From Bacteroidota bacterium (GTDB taxonomy: Bacteria; Bacteroidota; Bacteroidia; Flavobacteriales; Flavobacteriaceae): DNA of 6,556 bases. The stretch is from contig JAJRPL010000101.1 of NCBI GenBank assembly GCA_024280815.1, positions 1 to 6,556 on the forward strand. The letters are read 5' to 3'. The notes beneath the pieces were generated by a model. The model worked only from the letters and a program-made list of their open reading frames with translations, made no database searches and was not told the DNA's origin. The position numbers were made by a program, and so were the translations under genes. Below, piece after piece: positions 1-5,509 of the stretch; position 1 is the first letter of the stretch, and the number at the start of each line of letters is the position of its first letter.

Positions 1-458
1 ATGCCAATAGGTAACATCATTACTGATGTGGCTGTATTAGAAATCCACATAGAAAGAAAAGCAGTTGCTAGCATAAAACCCAAAATAATTTTACTAACAT
101 CTGTACCTATTATATTAATGATATTTAGAGCTATCCTTTTATGTAAATTCCATTTTTCAATAGCGATAGCAATCATAAAGCCTCCCATAAATAAAAAAAT
201 ATATTTATGGCCGAAAGAACCTGTAGTTTCCGTCAAACTCAATCCTCCCGAAAGGGGAAACAATACAATGGGCAATAGAGCTGTAATTGCAATTGGAATC
301 GCTTCGGTGATCCACCAAATGGCAATCCAAAACACAGAAGCAAGTACTGCATTTGCCTCTTTTGACAAACCTTCAGGATGAAAATACAATAATGTTACTA
401 TGAAAACTGTTGGCCCTAACAAAAGACCTATCCGTTGAATTAAATTAGCTGAGCTCAT
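1..458 (-). CDS. DASS/SLC13-family sodium:dicarboxylate/sulfate symporter, N-terminal part (runs off left edge)
   Basis: The minus strand is open from an ATG at 458 to the window edge, giving 152 residues with no stop. An in-frame TAA lies 10-12 bases upstream of the ATG, which fixes the start. The protein is strongly hydrophobic, with predicted membrane segments near residues 9-27, 40-68, 82-100 and 121-140. Two family hallmarks are visible: the WWITEAIPIAITALLP segment (48-63) and SNTAT at 140-144, the first SNT substrate/sodium-binding motif of DASS carriers. Known members import di- or tricarboxylates or sulfate across the inner membrane with sodium; the substrate cannot be told here because the C-terminal half is missing. 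It lies 136 bases downstream of lysS on the same strand, with no clear TAnnTTTG box in the gap, so read-through from lysS is possible. The plus-strand open frame across it is a shadow. Confidence 0.88.
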   Translation of the reverse strand, partial: MSSANLIQRIGLLLGPTVFIVTLLYFHPEGLSKEANAVLASVFWIAIWWITEAIPIAITALLPIVLFPLSGGLSLTETTGSFGHKYIFLFMGGFMIAIAIEKWNLHKRIALNIINIIGTDVSKIILGFMLATAFLSMWISNTATSVMMLPIG

Positions 459-594
459 TAAATAGTATTATTTTTAATACCCGTAAATCTAAGGATAAAT
501 TTTAGAAGCTTCAATTTACATCAATCTTAAAAAGAAAATTAATTCTAGATTCCTACTCCTGAAGTCATAGGACAAAAATGATGTTGTATTAACA

Positions 595-2292
595 TTAAAC
601 CACCTTTACAAACAAACCTTCATCTGTTTTAGTTACAGAAGCCAATTTGTGTTTGGTTAATCCTTTTATGGTTTTATCCCATTTTTTATTCGACAAACCT
701 GATTGTGTTTTTAAATCGCCCAAGGTTATTTTTTCTGCTTTTTGAAGTATTTTAAAGACCACCTTCTCATCATCACTCAATTGAATGTCTGCGACGACTC
801 GCCGCTCTGGTCGCATTTGAGGAAAAAATAGCACTTCTTGAATGGATTGATTATTTGTTAAAAACATAATCAACCTATCCATACCAATACCCAAACCAGA
901 AGTTGGTGGCATACCGTATTCTAAGGCACGTAAAAAATCATAGTCAATAAATTCTGTAGCTTCATCATCACCTTTTTGAGCCAATTTTAATTGATGTTCA
1001 AAACGCTCTCGTTGATCTATAGGGTCATTCAATTCAGAATAGGCATTGGCAATTTCCTTACCACAAACCATCAATTCAAAACGTTCTGTCAATTCAGGAT
1101 TTTCTCTATGCTCTTTACATAACGGACTCATCTCTTTAGGATAATCAGTAATATATGTAGGTTGAATATAATTGCCTTCACATTTTTCACCAAAAATTTC
1201 ATCAATCAACTTGCCTTTACCCATGGTTTTATCAACATCAATTCCCATGCCTTTAGCAGCAGTAAATAATTCTTCTTCTGTTTTACCTGTAATATCAAAA
1301 CCTGTGAATTCTTTGATAGAATCAGTCATAGTTATCCTTTTATAAGGAGCTTTAAAATCTATTTTATGCTCACCAAAAGTAGCCTTTGAAGTTCCGTTAA
1401 CGGCAATTGCACAATGCTCTAAAAGTTTTTCAACAAACTCCATCATCCAATTGTAATCTTTATACGCCACATAAATTTCCATAGCAGTAAACTCAGGGTT
1501 ATGCGTTCTGTCCATCCCTTCATTACGGAAATTTTTAGAAAATTCATACACACCTTCAAATCCGCCCACAATTAATCTTTTCAAATACAATTCATTGGCA
1601 ATTCTCATATACAAAGGTATATCTAAGCTATTGTGATGTGTAATAAATGGTCTTGCTGCTGCTCCACCAGGAATAGGTTGTAATATTGGCGTTTCTACTT
1701 CAAAATAACCTGCATCATTAAAAAATTGACGCATCGCATTGAATAATTTTGTCCGTTTCACAAACACTTCTTTCACATGTGGGTTCACCACCAAATCAGC
1801 ATAACGCTGACGATAACGCAATTCAGGATCTGTAAAAGCATCATACACCACACCATCTTTTTCTTTAGGCATTGGTAAAGGTTTTAAAGCTTTACTCAAT
1901 AGCTTAAACTCTTTTACTCGTACTGTTTTTTCACCAACTTTAGTAGTAAACATTTCTCCTTCAATACCAATAAAATCACCTAAATCAATTAGTTTCTTAA
2001 AAACATCATTGTACAATGATTTATCTTCACCAGTACATATTTCATCTCTATTAAAATAAACTTGCATTCTCCCTTCACCATCTTGCAATTGAGCAAAAGA
2101 TGCTTTTCCTTGAATAGAACGAGACATCAAACGACCTGCAACAATCACCTTTTTACCTTCTTTATAATCATCTGTTACTTGTTTGGAAGTATGATTTACA
2201 GGAAATAAATCGGCAGGATATGGATTGATACCCAACTCACGTAATTTTTGTAATTTTTCTCGTCTTACGATTTCTTGCTCAGAAAGTTGCAT
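595..2292 (-). CDS. lysS: Lysyl-tRNA synthetase, class II
   Basis: This 565-residue protein charges tRNA-Lys with lysine in the cytoplasm using ATP. An N-terminal anticodon-binding OB fold spans about residues 48-130 (VIVAGRLMSRSIQGKASF near its start). The class II catalytic core follows: motif 1 at about 184-206, the PGGAAARPF segment at 208-216, motif 2 with FRNEGMDRTHNPEF at 255-268, and motif 3 with GLGIGMDRL at 466-474. About 65 residues follow the usual end of the enzyme (about 500-565); they are charged, have a helix-turn-helix-like pattern, and are longer than in E. coli LysS (about 505 residues). Such tails are usual in Bacteroidota, an inference from family knowledge. The ATG at 2292 lies 23 bases past a TAnnTTTG element, which supports this start. 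The gene is divergent from the Pmp3-lipB pair. Confidence 0.98.
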   Translation of the reverse strand: MQLSEQEIVRREKLQKLRELGINPYPADLFPVNHTSKQVTDDYKEGKKVIVAGRLMSRSIQGKASFAQLQDGEGRMQVYFNRDEICTGEDKSLYNDVFKKLIDLGDFIGIEGEMFTTKVGEKTVRVKEFKLLSKALKPLPMPKEKDGVVYDAFTDPELRYRQRYADLVVNPHVKEVFVKRTKLFNAMRQFFNDAGYFEVETPILQPIPGGAAARPFITHHNSLDIPLYMRIANELYLKRLIVGGFEGVYEFSKNFRNEGMDRTHNPEFTAMEIYVAYKDYNWMMEFVEKLLEHCAIAVNGTSKATFGEHKIDFKAPYKRITMTDSIKEFTGFDITGKTEEELFTAAKGMGIDVDKTMGKGKLIDEIFGEKCEGNYIQPTYITDYPKEMSPLCKEHRENPELTERFELMVCGKEIANAYSELNDPIDQRERFEHQLKLAQKGDDEATEFIDYDFLRALEYGMPPTSGLGIGMDRLIMFLTNNQSIQEVLFFPQMRPERRVVADIQLSDDEKVVFKILQKAEKITLGDLKTQSGLSNKKWDKTIKGLTKHKLASVTKTDEGLFVKVV

Positions 2293-2315
2293 TTTAAGTA
2301 GTTTTTATTAGCGGA

Positions 2316-2323
2316 CAAATATA
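2316..2323 (-). promoter_or_regulatory. Bacteroidota-type -7 promoter element for lysS
   Basis: On the minus strand the sequence reads TATATTTG, an exact match to the Bacteroidota sigma-ABfr -7 consensus TAnnTTTG, ending 24 bases before the lysS ATG. No clear TTG -33 element is seen at about 19 bases spacing. The transcription start would fall about 5-7 bases downstream, leaving a leader of 17 or so bases. Confidence 0.55.
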
Positions 2324-2375
2324 CTATAATTTCAAGAAGAAAACCTGTAACAAAATTGTCAAAAATACGTCAGAT

Positions 2376-2395
2376 TAGTAGATAGAATTCTACTA
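2376..2395. repeat. Inverted repeat TAGTAGA-N6-TCTACTA at the Pmp3 promoter, possible operator
   Basis: TAGTAGA (2376-2382) and TCTACTA (2389-2395) are perfect 7-base inverted repeats around the spacer TAGAAT. The right arm overlaps the first two bases of the -7 box at 2394. This position suits a repressor site; the binding protein is unknown, and a chance palindrome in AT-rich DNA cannot be excluded. Confidence 0.4.
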
Positions 2396-2401
2396 TCTTT
2401 G
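2394..2401 (+). promoter_or_regulatory. -7 promoter element for the Pmp3-lipB pair
   Basis: TATCTTTG matches the Bacteroidota -7 consensus TAnnTTTG exactly and ends 14 bases before the ATG at 2416. No TTG -33 element lies at the usual distance. It probably also serves lipB, as only 32 bases separate the two genes. Confidence 0.55.
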
Positions 2402-2415
2402 TAAACTAAATTATT

Positions 2416-2568
2416 ATGGGATGTTTTAGAGTATTACTTTGTATTATTTGTCCGCCTTTAGCTGTAATAGACAAAGGTTGTGGCTCTGTGATTATTACTT
2501 TAATTTTAACTGTTCTTGGATGGATACCAGGTGTTTTAGCAGCTTTAATTATTTTGAATAAAAAATAA
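2416..2568 (+). CDS. YqaE/Pmp3-family small membrane protein
   Basis: This 50-residue protein (ATG 2416, TAA 2566-2568) has the layout of the YqaE/Pmp3 (UPF0057) family. A short N-terminal hydrophobic helix (residues about 4-17) contains CPPLAV, then comes a DKGCG turn (19-23), then a second hydrophobic helix (about 24-46) with TVLGWIPGVLAALI, ending in NKK. The proline pair, the KGCG turn and the GW/YIPG motif are family signatures. Members are two-helix inner-membrane proteins; the yeast homologue Pmp3 affects membrane potential and salt tolerance, but the bacterial role is not settled. The start lies 14 bases past a -7 box, and lipB begins 32 bases downstream, so the two are probably co-transcribed. 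The gene is easily missed because of its size. Confidence 0.9.
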   Translation: MGCFRVLLCIICPPLAVIDKGCGSVIITLILTVLGWIPGVLAALIILNKK

Positions 2569-2600
2569 TCAATAATTTACTCCTTTCTAACAAAAGAATA

Positions 2601-3239
2601 ATGAATAAAACAATCTACATACAAGATTTAGGTATTAAAGACTATGCCAATACTTTTGACTATCAAAAGCAGTTATTTGATGATATTATAACTGTAAAGA
2701 AAAAAAACAGGGCAGAAAATGGAAATCTAAAAACGGACAATCATTTTTTATTTGTAGAACATCCTCATGTATATACCTTAGGGAAAAGTGGCGACATCAA
2801 CAATTTATTGCTTTCAAAAAAACAACTCTCTGATAAAGGAATTTCATATCACAAAGTAGATAGAGGTGGTGATATAACTTATCATGGTTACGGACAAATA
2901 GTAGGTTATCCTATTTTAGATTTAGAGAATTTCTTTACTGATATTCATAAATACTTGCGTTTTTTAGAAGAAACCATGATTTTAGTATTGGCTGAATATG
3001 GTATAAAAGGAGAACGTAGTGATGGTGAAACTGGAGTTTGGCTAGATGTAGGTACGCCATTTGCTCGTAAAATTTGTGCCTTAGGTGTACGTAGCAGTCG
3101 CTGGGTAACCATGCATGGTTTTGCCTTGAATGTAAATACCAACTTAGGCTATTTTGACCATATTATCCCTTGTGGTATTCGTGGTAAAGCAGTTACTTCT
3201 ATGGAAGTAGAACTAAGTAAAAAAGTAGATATAGCTTAA
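2601..3239 (+). CDS. lipB: Octanoyltransferase (lipoyl(octanoyl) transferase), apparently short at the C-terminus
   Basis: LipB moves the octanoyl group from acyl carrier protein to a lysine of lipoyl-domain proteins, the first step of lipoate synthesis, before LipA adds sulfur. The 212-residue product shows FVEHPHVYTLGKSG (51-64), RGGDITYHGYGQ (88-99), ETGVWLD (143-149), and the catalytic pair: K157 in RKICALGVR and C191 in IIPCGIRGKAVTS. MHGFALNVN (171-179) is also typical. Position 97, normally proline in the YHGPGQ motif, is tyrosine. The frame stops at TAA 3237-3239, about 20 residues earlier than usual for flavobacterial LipB, and the next codons in the same frame look like the missing C-terminal helix. 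Both catalytic residues are kept, so activity is possible. It follows the Pmp3-family gene by 32 bases and is probably co-transcribed with it. Confidence 0.95.
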   Translation: MNKTIYIQDLGIKDYANTFDYQKQLFDDIITVKKKNRAENGNLKTDNHFLFVEHPHVYTLGKSGDINNLLLSKKQLSDKGISYHKVDRGGDITYHGYGQIVGYPILDLENFFTDIHKYLRFLEETMILVLAEYGIKGERSDGETGVWLDVGTPFARKICALGVRSSRWVTMHGFALNVNTNLGYFDHIIPCGIRGKAVTSMEVELSKKVDIA

Positions 3240-3284
3240 GTGAAAGAGAAAATTTTAAAATATTTTGGAGAACTTTTTGGAGCC
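3240..3284 (+). other. Probable remnant of the LipB C-terminal coding sequence beyond an in-frame stop
   Basis: Directly after the lipB TAA, the same frame reads VKEKILKYFGELFGA. This resembles the C-terminal helix of flavobacterial LipB, where a segment of the type KVDxxEVKxKIxKxxxxLF follows VTSxxVEL. The upstream residues here are KKVDIA then stop, so the stop sits where a glutamate is expected; GAA to TAA is a single base change. The frame stays open to TAA at 3342-3344, passing through the hairpin repeat. It could be a true nonsense mutation, a sequencing error, or a naturally shorter protein. The comparison rests on recalled family sequences, not an alignment. Confidence 0.55.
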
Positions 3285-3320
3285 TCTCTCCAACCTCTCT
3301 CTCCGAAGGAGAAAGGCTAA
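3282..3320 (+). terminator. GC-rich hairpin repeat downstream of lipB, possible terminator
   Basis: CCTCTCTCC (3294-3302) and GGAGAAAGG (3306-3314) form a 9-base stem with one mismatch around a GAA loop. The left arm is duplicated: CCTCTCTCC also occurs at 3283-3291, two bases before the second copy, so an alternative fold from GCC at 3282-3284 to GGC at 3313-3315 is possible. A weak T-rich stretch (ATTTTA) follows on the plus strand. It lies between convergent genes and may end lipB transcription. The pattern resembles the CCTCTCC/GGAGAGG intergenic repeats common in flavobacterial genomes (from memory). Confidence 0.5.
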
Positions 3321-3352
3321 ATTTTATGTTGCATCACAACAAATAATGCACT

Positions 3353-4402
3353 CTATTTTTCCTCATTAAAATAAACTTTATAATACCTCATTTTCCGTTC
3401 TTCATCATAACCCAATTCTAAATATTCACTAGAAGCATCAGGAGCATCAATATCTAGTTTAATTTGAATATTGGTATCTAACTTTATTTCTGTTTTTATT
3501 TTTTGCTTCTGTTTTTTCACAACCGCATCAGACACATCAAACTGATTACGGATTAAAAGACCTTGTTCACTTTCAAATTCTTTTTTATAATCATCAAATT
3601 GTGATTTGAACTTCTCATCTTCAAAAACTTCATCTTTAAAGCCTTCAATGGTTACCACTTCGTTTTCTTTAAAATAATCAATTGTTTTTGCTAAAAAAGT
3701 ACTTTTTTCTTGAGTTCCATATTCTGTTTTCAGTACTTCTTCAGAGAAATCTTTACAAAGTTCTATATAGTTTTTTGTATGTTGATTATAATCATCTGCA
3801 TATTTGATATTCAGAAAATGATTGGTCCAATACTGTGCATCGTAACTATTATTATCTACACTCAAAACAACCTTACCTTCACCATCACTAGTATTTAAAA
3901 TCAAACAACCTTTATCTAGTTTTTTTGAACTAATTCCTTTTTGAACCAACACCTCATACGTTTTATTTTCAAGATAGGTTTGAAAATAATTAATCTTATT
4001 CTCAATCTTAAAAATACCAATAGCATCAACCTCCATGTCATTGTATTGAATTCCTTCAAAATGAACAACAATAACATCGCCTGTTTTTATTTGTGCAGAA
4101 TTAGATTGCTCAAACAAATGCGTAACCACATGCTTTGAAGCTTCTACAAAAGCTTCCTTATCATTAAAAATTTGTTCAGAATAACTATTTATTTCATTCA
4201 AGCTAATATCTGCATGATGGTTAAATCTAAAACTTTGTACCGCACTGGTAAAGGGTTTTAATAAAAATGACAGCATTAAATTATAACTTACCTCATCAAA
4301 ATCGACAACAGTTTCTGAAAATGCATTTTTTGTGTCATTAAATTTATTCCCTACTTTATGGATAATGAATTTTGAAATGGATGCGTTCTTACGATTAATC
4401 AT
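3353..4402 (-). CDS. Nucleoid-associated protein, NdpA/YejK (37 kDa) family
   Basis: The protein has 349 residues from the preferred start and the features of the NA37 family, to which E. coli YejK (335 residues) belongs; those proteins bind the nucleoid. It begins MINRKNASISKFIIHKVGNK, the usual family opening. A middle segment with TGDVIVVHFEGIQYNDMEVDAIGIFKIENK-type strands (about 107-136) is followed by a lysine-rich stretch and an acidic end (GYDEERKMRYYKVYFNEEK). The frame could extend to an ATG at 4438 (12 more residues), but a TACATTTG promoter box at 4422-4429 lies inside that extension, so transcription should start near 4415 and the ATG at 4402 is favoured. It converges with lipB and follows the RES toxin gene by 84 bases, with its own promoter. 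Molecular role in this phylum is not established. Confidence 0.88.
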   Translation of the reverse strand: MINRKNASISKFIIHKVGNKFNDTKNAFSETVVDFDEVSYNLMLSFLLKPFTSAVQSFRFNHHADISLNEINSYSEQIFNDKEAFVEASKHVVTHLFEQSNSAQIKTGDVIVVHFEGIQYNDMEVDAIGIFKIENKINYFQTYLENKTYEVLVQKGISSKKLDKGCLILNTSDGEGKVVLSVDNNSYDAQYWTNHFLNIKYADDYNQHTKNYIELCKDFSEEVLKTEYGTQEKSTFLAKTIDYFKENEVVTIEGFKDEVFEDEKFKSQFDDYKKEFESEQGLLIRNQFDVSDAVVKKQKQKIKTEIKLDTNIQIKLDIDAPDASSEYLELGYDEERKMRYYKVYFNEEK

Positions 4403-4421
4403 GCTTGTGAAATTTAGATGG

Positions 4422-4429
4422 CAAATGTA
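4422..4429 (-). promoter_or_regulatory. -7 promoter element for the NdpA-family gene
   Basis: The minus strand reads TACATTTG, matching TAnnTTTG, and ends 19 bases before the ATG at 4402. It decides the start: the upstream ATG at 4438 would not be on the transcript. No TTG -33 element is clear. Confidence 0.55.
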
Positions 4430-4486
4430 AGAGTTCACAGCCTAAATTCTCTTTAAAAAAGATGCTATTTTTTAATTTTACTAAGT

Positions 4487-4945
4487 CTACAAAAACAACC
4501 TATTATCAAAAGGAAAATTATAAGAATTCGTGATTTTAATTTTCTTAAAATCTTTATGATTAGGATTTATCAAATAATTAAAATCACCTTTAACAACTGC
4601 TGAAGGCACTTTTAAAACACATCCTTTTCTAGAATACATAAAATCATCACCAATTTTTTGAGTTTTATACGTGTGTGGAAAAGCATTCCAATTTTCTGGA
4701 AGATTTTTTTTGCTAAAAACCTGAATAGCAACTGTATTTGGAATATTAATTTCTAACATTACAAAATCTTTAGGCAAGGTTGCCAAACTTAAATGCACAG
4801 AAACTTCTGCCATTGCCAAGGCTCTACTATCTGCACAATAAATAATTTCTGTACCTTTAGAATTCCACCTATTACCCGATTTTGAAGCACCAATTCCTGA
4901 TAACTCAGAAGCAAATTTTTTCCGAGAAAGCCTAAAAACTAACAT
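4487..4945 (-). CDS. RES-domain toxin of a RES-Xre type II toxin-antitoxin system
   Basis: This 152-residue protein spans a complete RES domain. The RES residues are visible: R26 in GNRWNSKG, Y36 in IIYCADS, E47 in AMAEVSVH, S115 in KVPSAVV, and the NYLINPNH segment (123-130). Characterised RES toxins form an ADP-ribosyltransferase-like fold: some break down NAD+ (Xre-RES and MbcT types) and ParT ADP-ribosylates phosphoribosyl pyrophosphate synthetase. Which activity applies here is not known. Its ATG overlaps the antitoxin stop by one base (TAATG), pointing to translational coupling and an antitoxin-first operon. Length is normal and all key residues are kept, so the toxin looks intact and should need a working antitoxin. 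Confidence 0.92.
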   Translation of the reverse strand: MLVFRLSRKKFASELSGIGASKSGNRWNSKGTEIIYCADSRALAMAEVSVHLSLATLPKDFVMLEINIPNTVAIQVFSKKNLPENWNAFPHTYKTQKIGDDFMYSRKGCVLKVPSAVVKGDFNYLINPNHKDFKKIKITNSYNFPFDNRLFL

Positions 4946-5313
4946 TACACAAAAATACCTTGGTCAATACGATTGAGTTCTTCCATTACCATTTCTTTAC
5001 CGTAAGAATTTTTTAATAATTCTAAAGGCTTCATAGAACCCAAAGCAATAGAAGTAGTTTTTAACCAAGAATAAAAATCTTTAGTGGTGTCAAAAACGGT
5101 ATTACCAAAATTAGTAACTTCAGCTAACTCAATGATTTTTTCAGAATGAATTGGTTTAAAAACAAACCTTTTTTCATTTTTATAACGCTGTAAAGATTTT
5201 GTAGAAATATTTAAAAAGTCTGCCCATTCTATATCTGTAAAAGGAGAATTATTTTTAATTTTATTAAAAAAAGAGTAGGAAATGCCTTTTCTAATAGAAT
5301 GCACAATCAACAT
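4945..5313 (-). CDS. Xre/MbcA/ParS-type antitoxin of the RES-Xre system (intact part of the frame)
   Basis: The open frame from ATG 5313 gives 122 residues. The N-terminal half carries a helix-turn-helix-like Xre segment (WADFLNISTKSLQRYK, 31-46) followed by FKPIHSEKIIELAEV. The C-terminal half is the DUF2384-type toxin-binding domain, ending GSMKPLELLKNSYGKEM and MEELNRIDQGIFV; its last residues are expected to block the RES active site. These antitoxins neutralise the toxin and bind their own promoter as repressors. The gene overlaps the toxin start by one base. The protein is about 40 residues short at the N-terminus compared with usual flavobacterial relatives, which carry a YSDFLxNKxLIV-type segment; that segment is encoded just upstream in the same frame (5314-5433) but lacks a start. 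Whether translation starts at 5313 or from 5444 after a frame change is unresolved. Confidence 0.85.
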   Translation of the reverse strand: MLIVHSIRKGISYSFFNKIKNNSPFTDIEWADFLNISTKSLQRYKNEKRFVFKPIHSEKIIELAEVTNFGNTVFDTTKDFYSWLKTTSIALGSMKPLELLKNSYGKEMVMEELNRIDQGIFV

Positions 5314-5444
5314 TTTATTACTTAAAAAGTCAGTGTAGCTTATCTTTTTATTTGTAGTATCAATGTTATAAACTACGGCAACTTCTTTAACTATAGAAGT
5401 TACTTCTTTACTAAAATCAGTATCATATTTTTTTCAGAACTCAT
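5314..5444 (-). pseudogene. Displaced N-terminal coding segment of the antitoxin, separated by a frameshift at an A7 run
   Basis: Upstream of ATG 5313 the antitoxin frame stays open for 38 codons plus two AAA codons, to TGA at 5434-5436. The last residues read KISYTDFLSNK, matching the N-terminus expected for this antitoxin family. Nearer the promoter, an ATG at 5444 reads MSSEK and enters seven A bases (T7 at 5428-5434 on the plus strand) in a frame that ends at TAA after 14 residues. One extra A, or a -1 ribosomal slip on A-AAA-AAT, joins MSSEKK to YDTDFSKEV and onwards, giving a continuous 166-residue antitoxin. The promoter box at 5463-5470 lies 18 bases before this ATG, which supports 5444 as the original start. 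Real mutation, recoding, phase variation and sequencing error cannot be told apart here. Confidence 0.7.
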
Positions 5445-5453
5445 AATTAAGAC

Positions 5454-5467
5454 ATTTGACCTCAAAT
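5454..5467. promoter_or_regulatory. Palindromic candidate operator of the RES-Xre operon
   Basis: ATTTGA-CC-TCAAAT is a 6-base inverted repeat with a 2-base spacer. It overlaps the -7 box (5463-5470) and the predicted transcription start. Xre antitoxins of RES systems repress their own promoters at inverted repeats, so this is the natural candidate; binding is inferred from position and symmetry only. Confidence 0.5.
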
Positions 5468-5470
5468 ATA
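5463..5470 (-). promoter_or_regulatory. -7 promoter element of the RES-Xre operon
   Basis: The minus strand reads TATATTTG, an exact TAnnTTTG match, ending 18 bases before ATG 5444 but 149 bases before ATG 5313. The short distance to 5444 fits the other promoters in this window and favours the upstream start. Confidence 0.55.
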
Positions 5471-5483
5471 CGACTTTTTTCTT

Positions 5484-5509
5484 ATTTAACGAAAACTTAT
5501 AGGTTAAAT
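5484..5509. repeat. Inverted repeat ATTTAAC-N12-GTTAAAT at the rnhB 3' end
   Basis: ATTTAAC (5484-5490) and GTTAAAT (5503-5509) are perfect 7-base inverted repeats spanning the rnhB stop and the region about 15-40 bases upstream of the RES-Xre -7 box. No U-run follows on the minus strand, so it is a poor terminator candidate; it could be a second regulatory site or chance symmetry in AT-rich DNA. Confidence 0.25.

Noticed and set aside
1..381. Plus-strand open frame of 126 residues at the left edge
   Set aside because: The opposite strand encodes a clear DASS transporter with an SNTAT motif and the WWITEAIP segment; the plus-strand translation resembles no family and is its shadow.
551..572. 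Possible terminator TCCTA...TAGGA between lysS and the transporter gene
   Set aside because: The stem is only five bases with a 12-base loop and no U-run follows on the minus strand.
573..580. Near-match to a -7 box (CATTTTTG on the minus strand) ahead of the transporter gene
   Set aside because: The first consensus T is missing and it would leave a leader of over 100 bases, unlike the other promoters here.
2945..3142. Minus-strand open frame within lipB
   Set aside because: It lies wholly inside lipB, opposite the conserved K157 region, and its translation has no recognisable features.
3325..3339. Small hairpin TGTTG-CATCA-CAACA between the convergent genes
   Set aside because: It has only a five-base stem and no U-run; too weak to call a terminator.
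3710..4138. Two short plus-strand hydrophobic open frames within the NdpA-family gene
   Set aside because: Both are antisense to a full-length conserved coding region; their hydrophobicity comes from reading acidic and lysine-rich codons in reverse.
4487..5470. Idea that the RES-Xre operon together with the NdpA-family gene forms a larger defence system
   Set aside because: The NdpA-family gene has its own promoter and a separate start, such proteins are common without RES toxins, and nothing in the sequence links them beyond adjacency.
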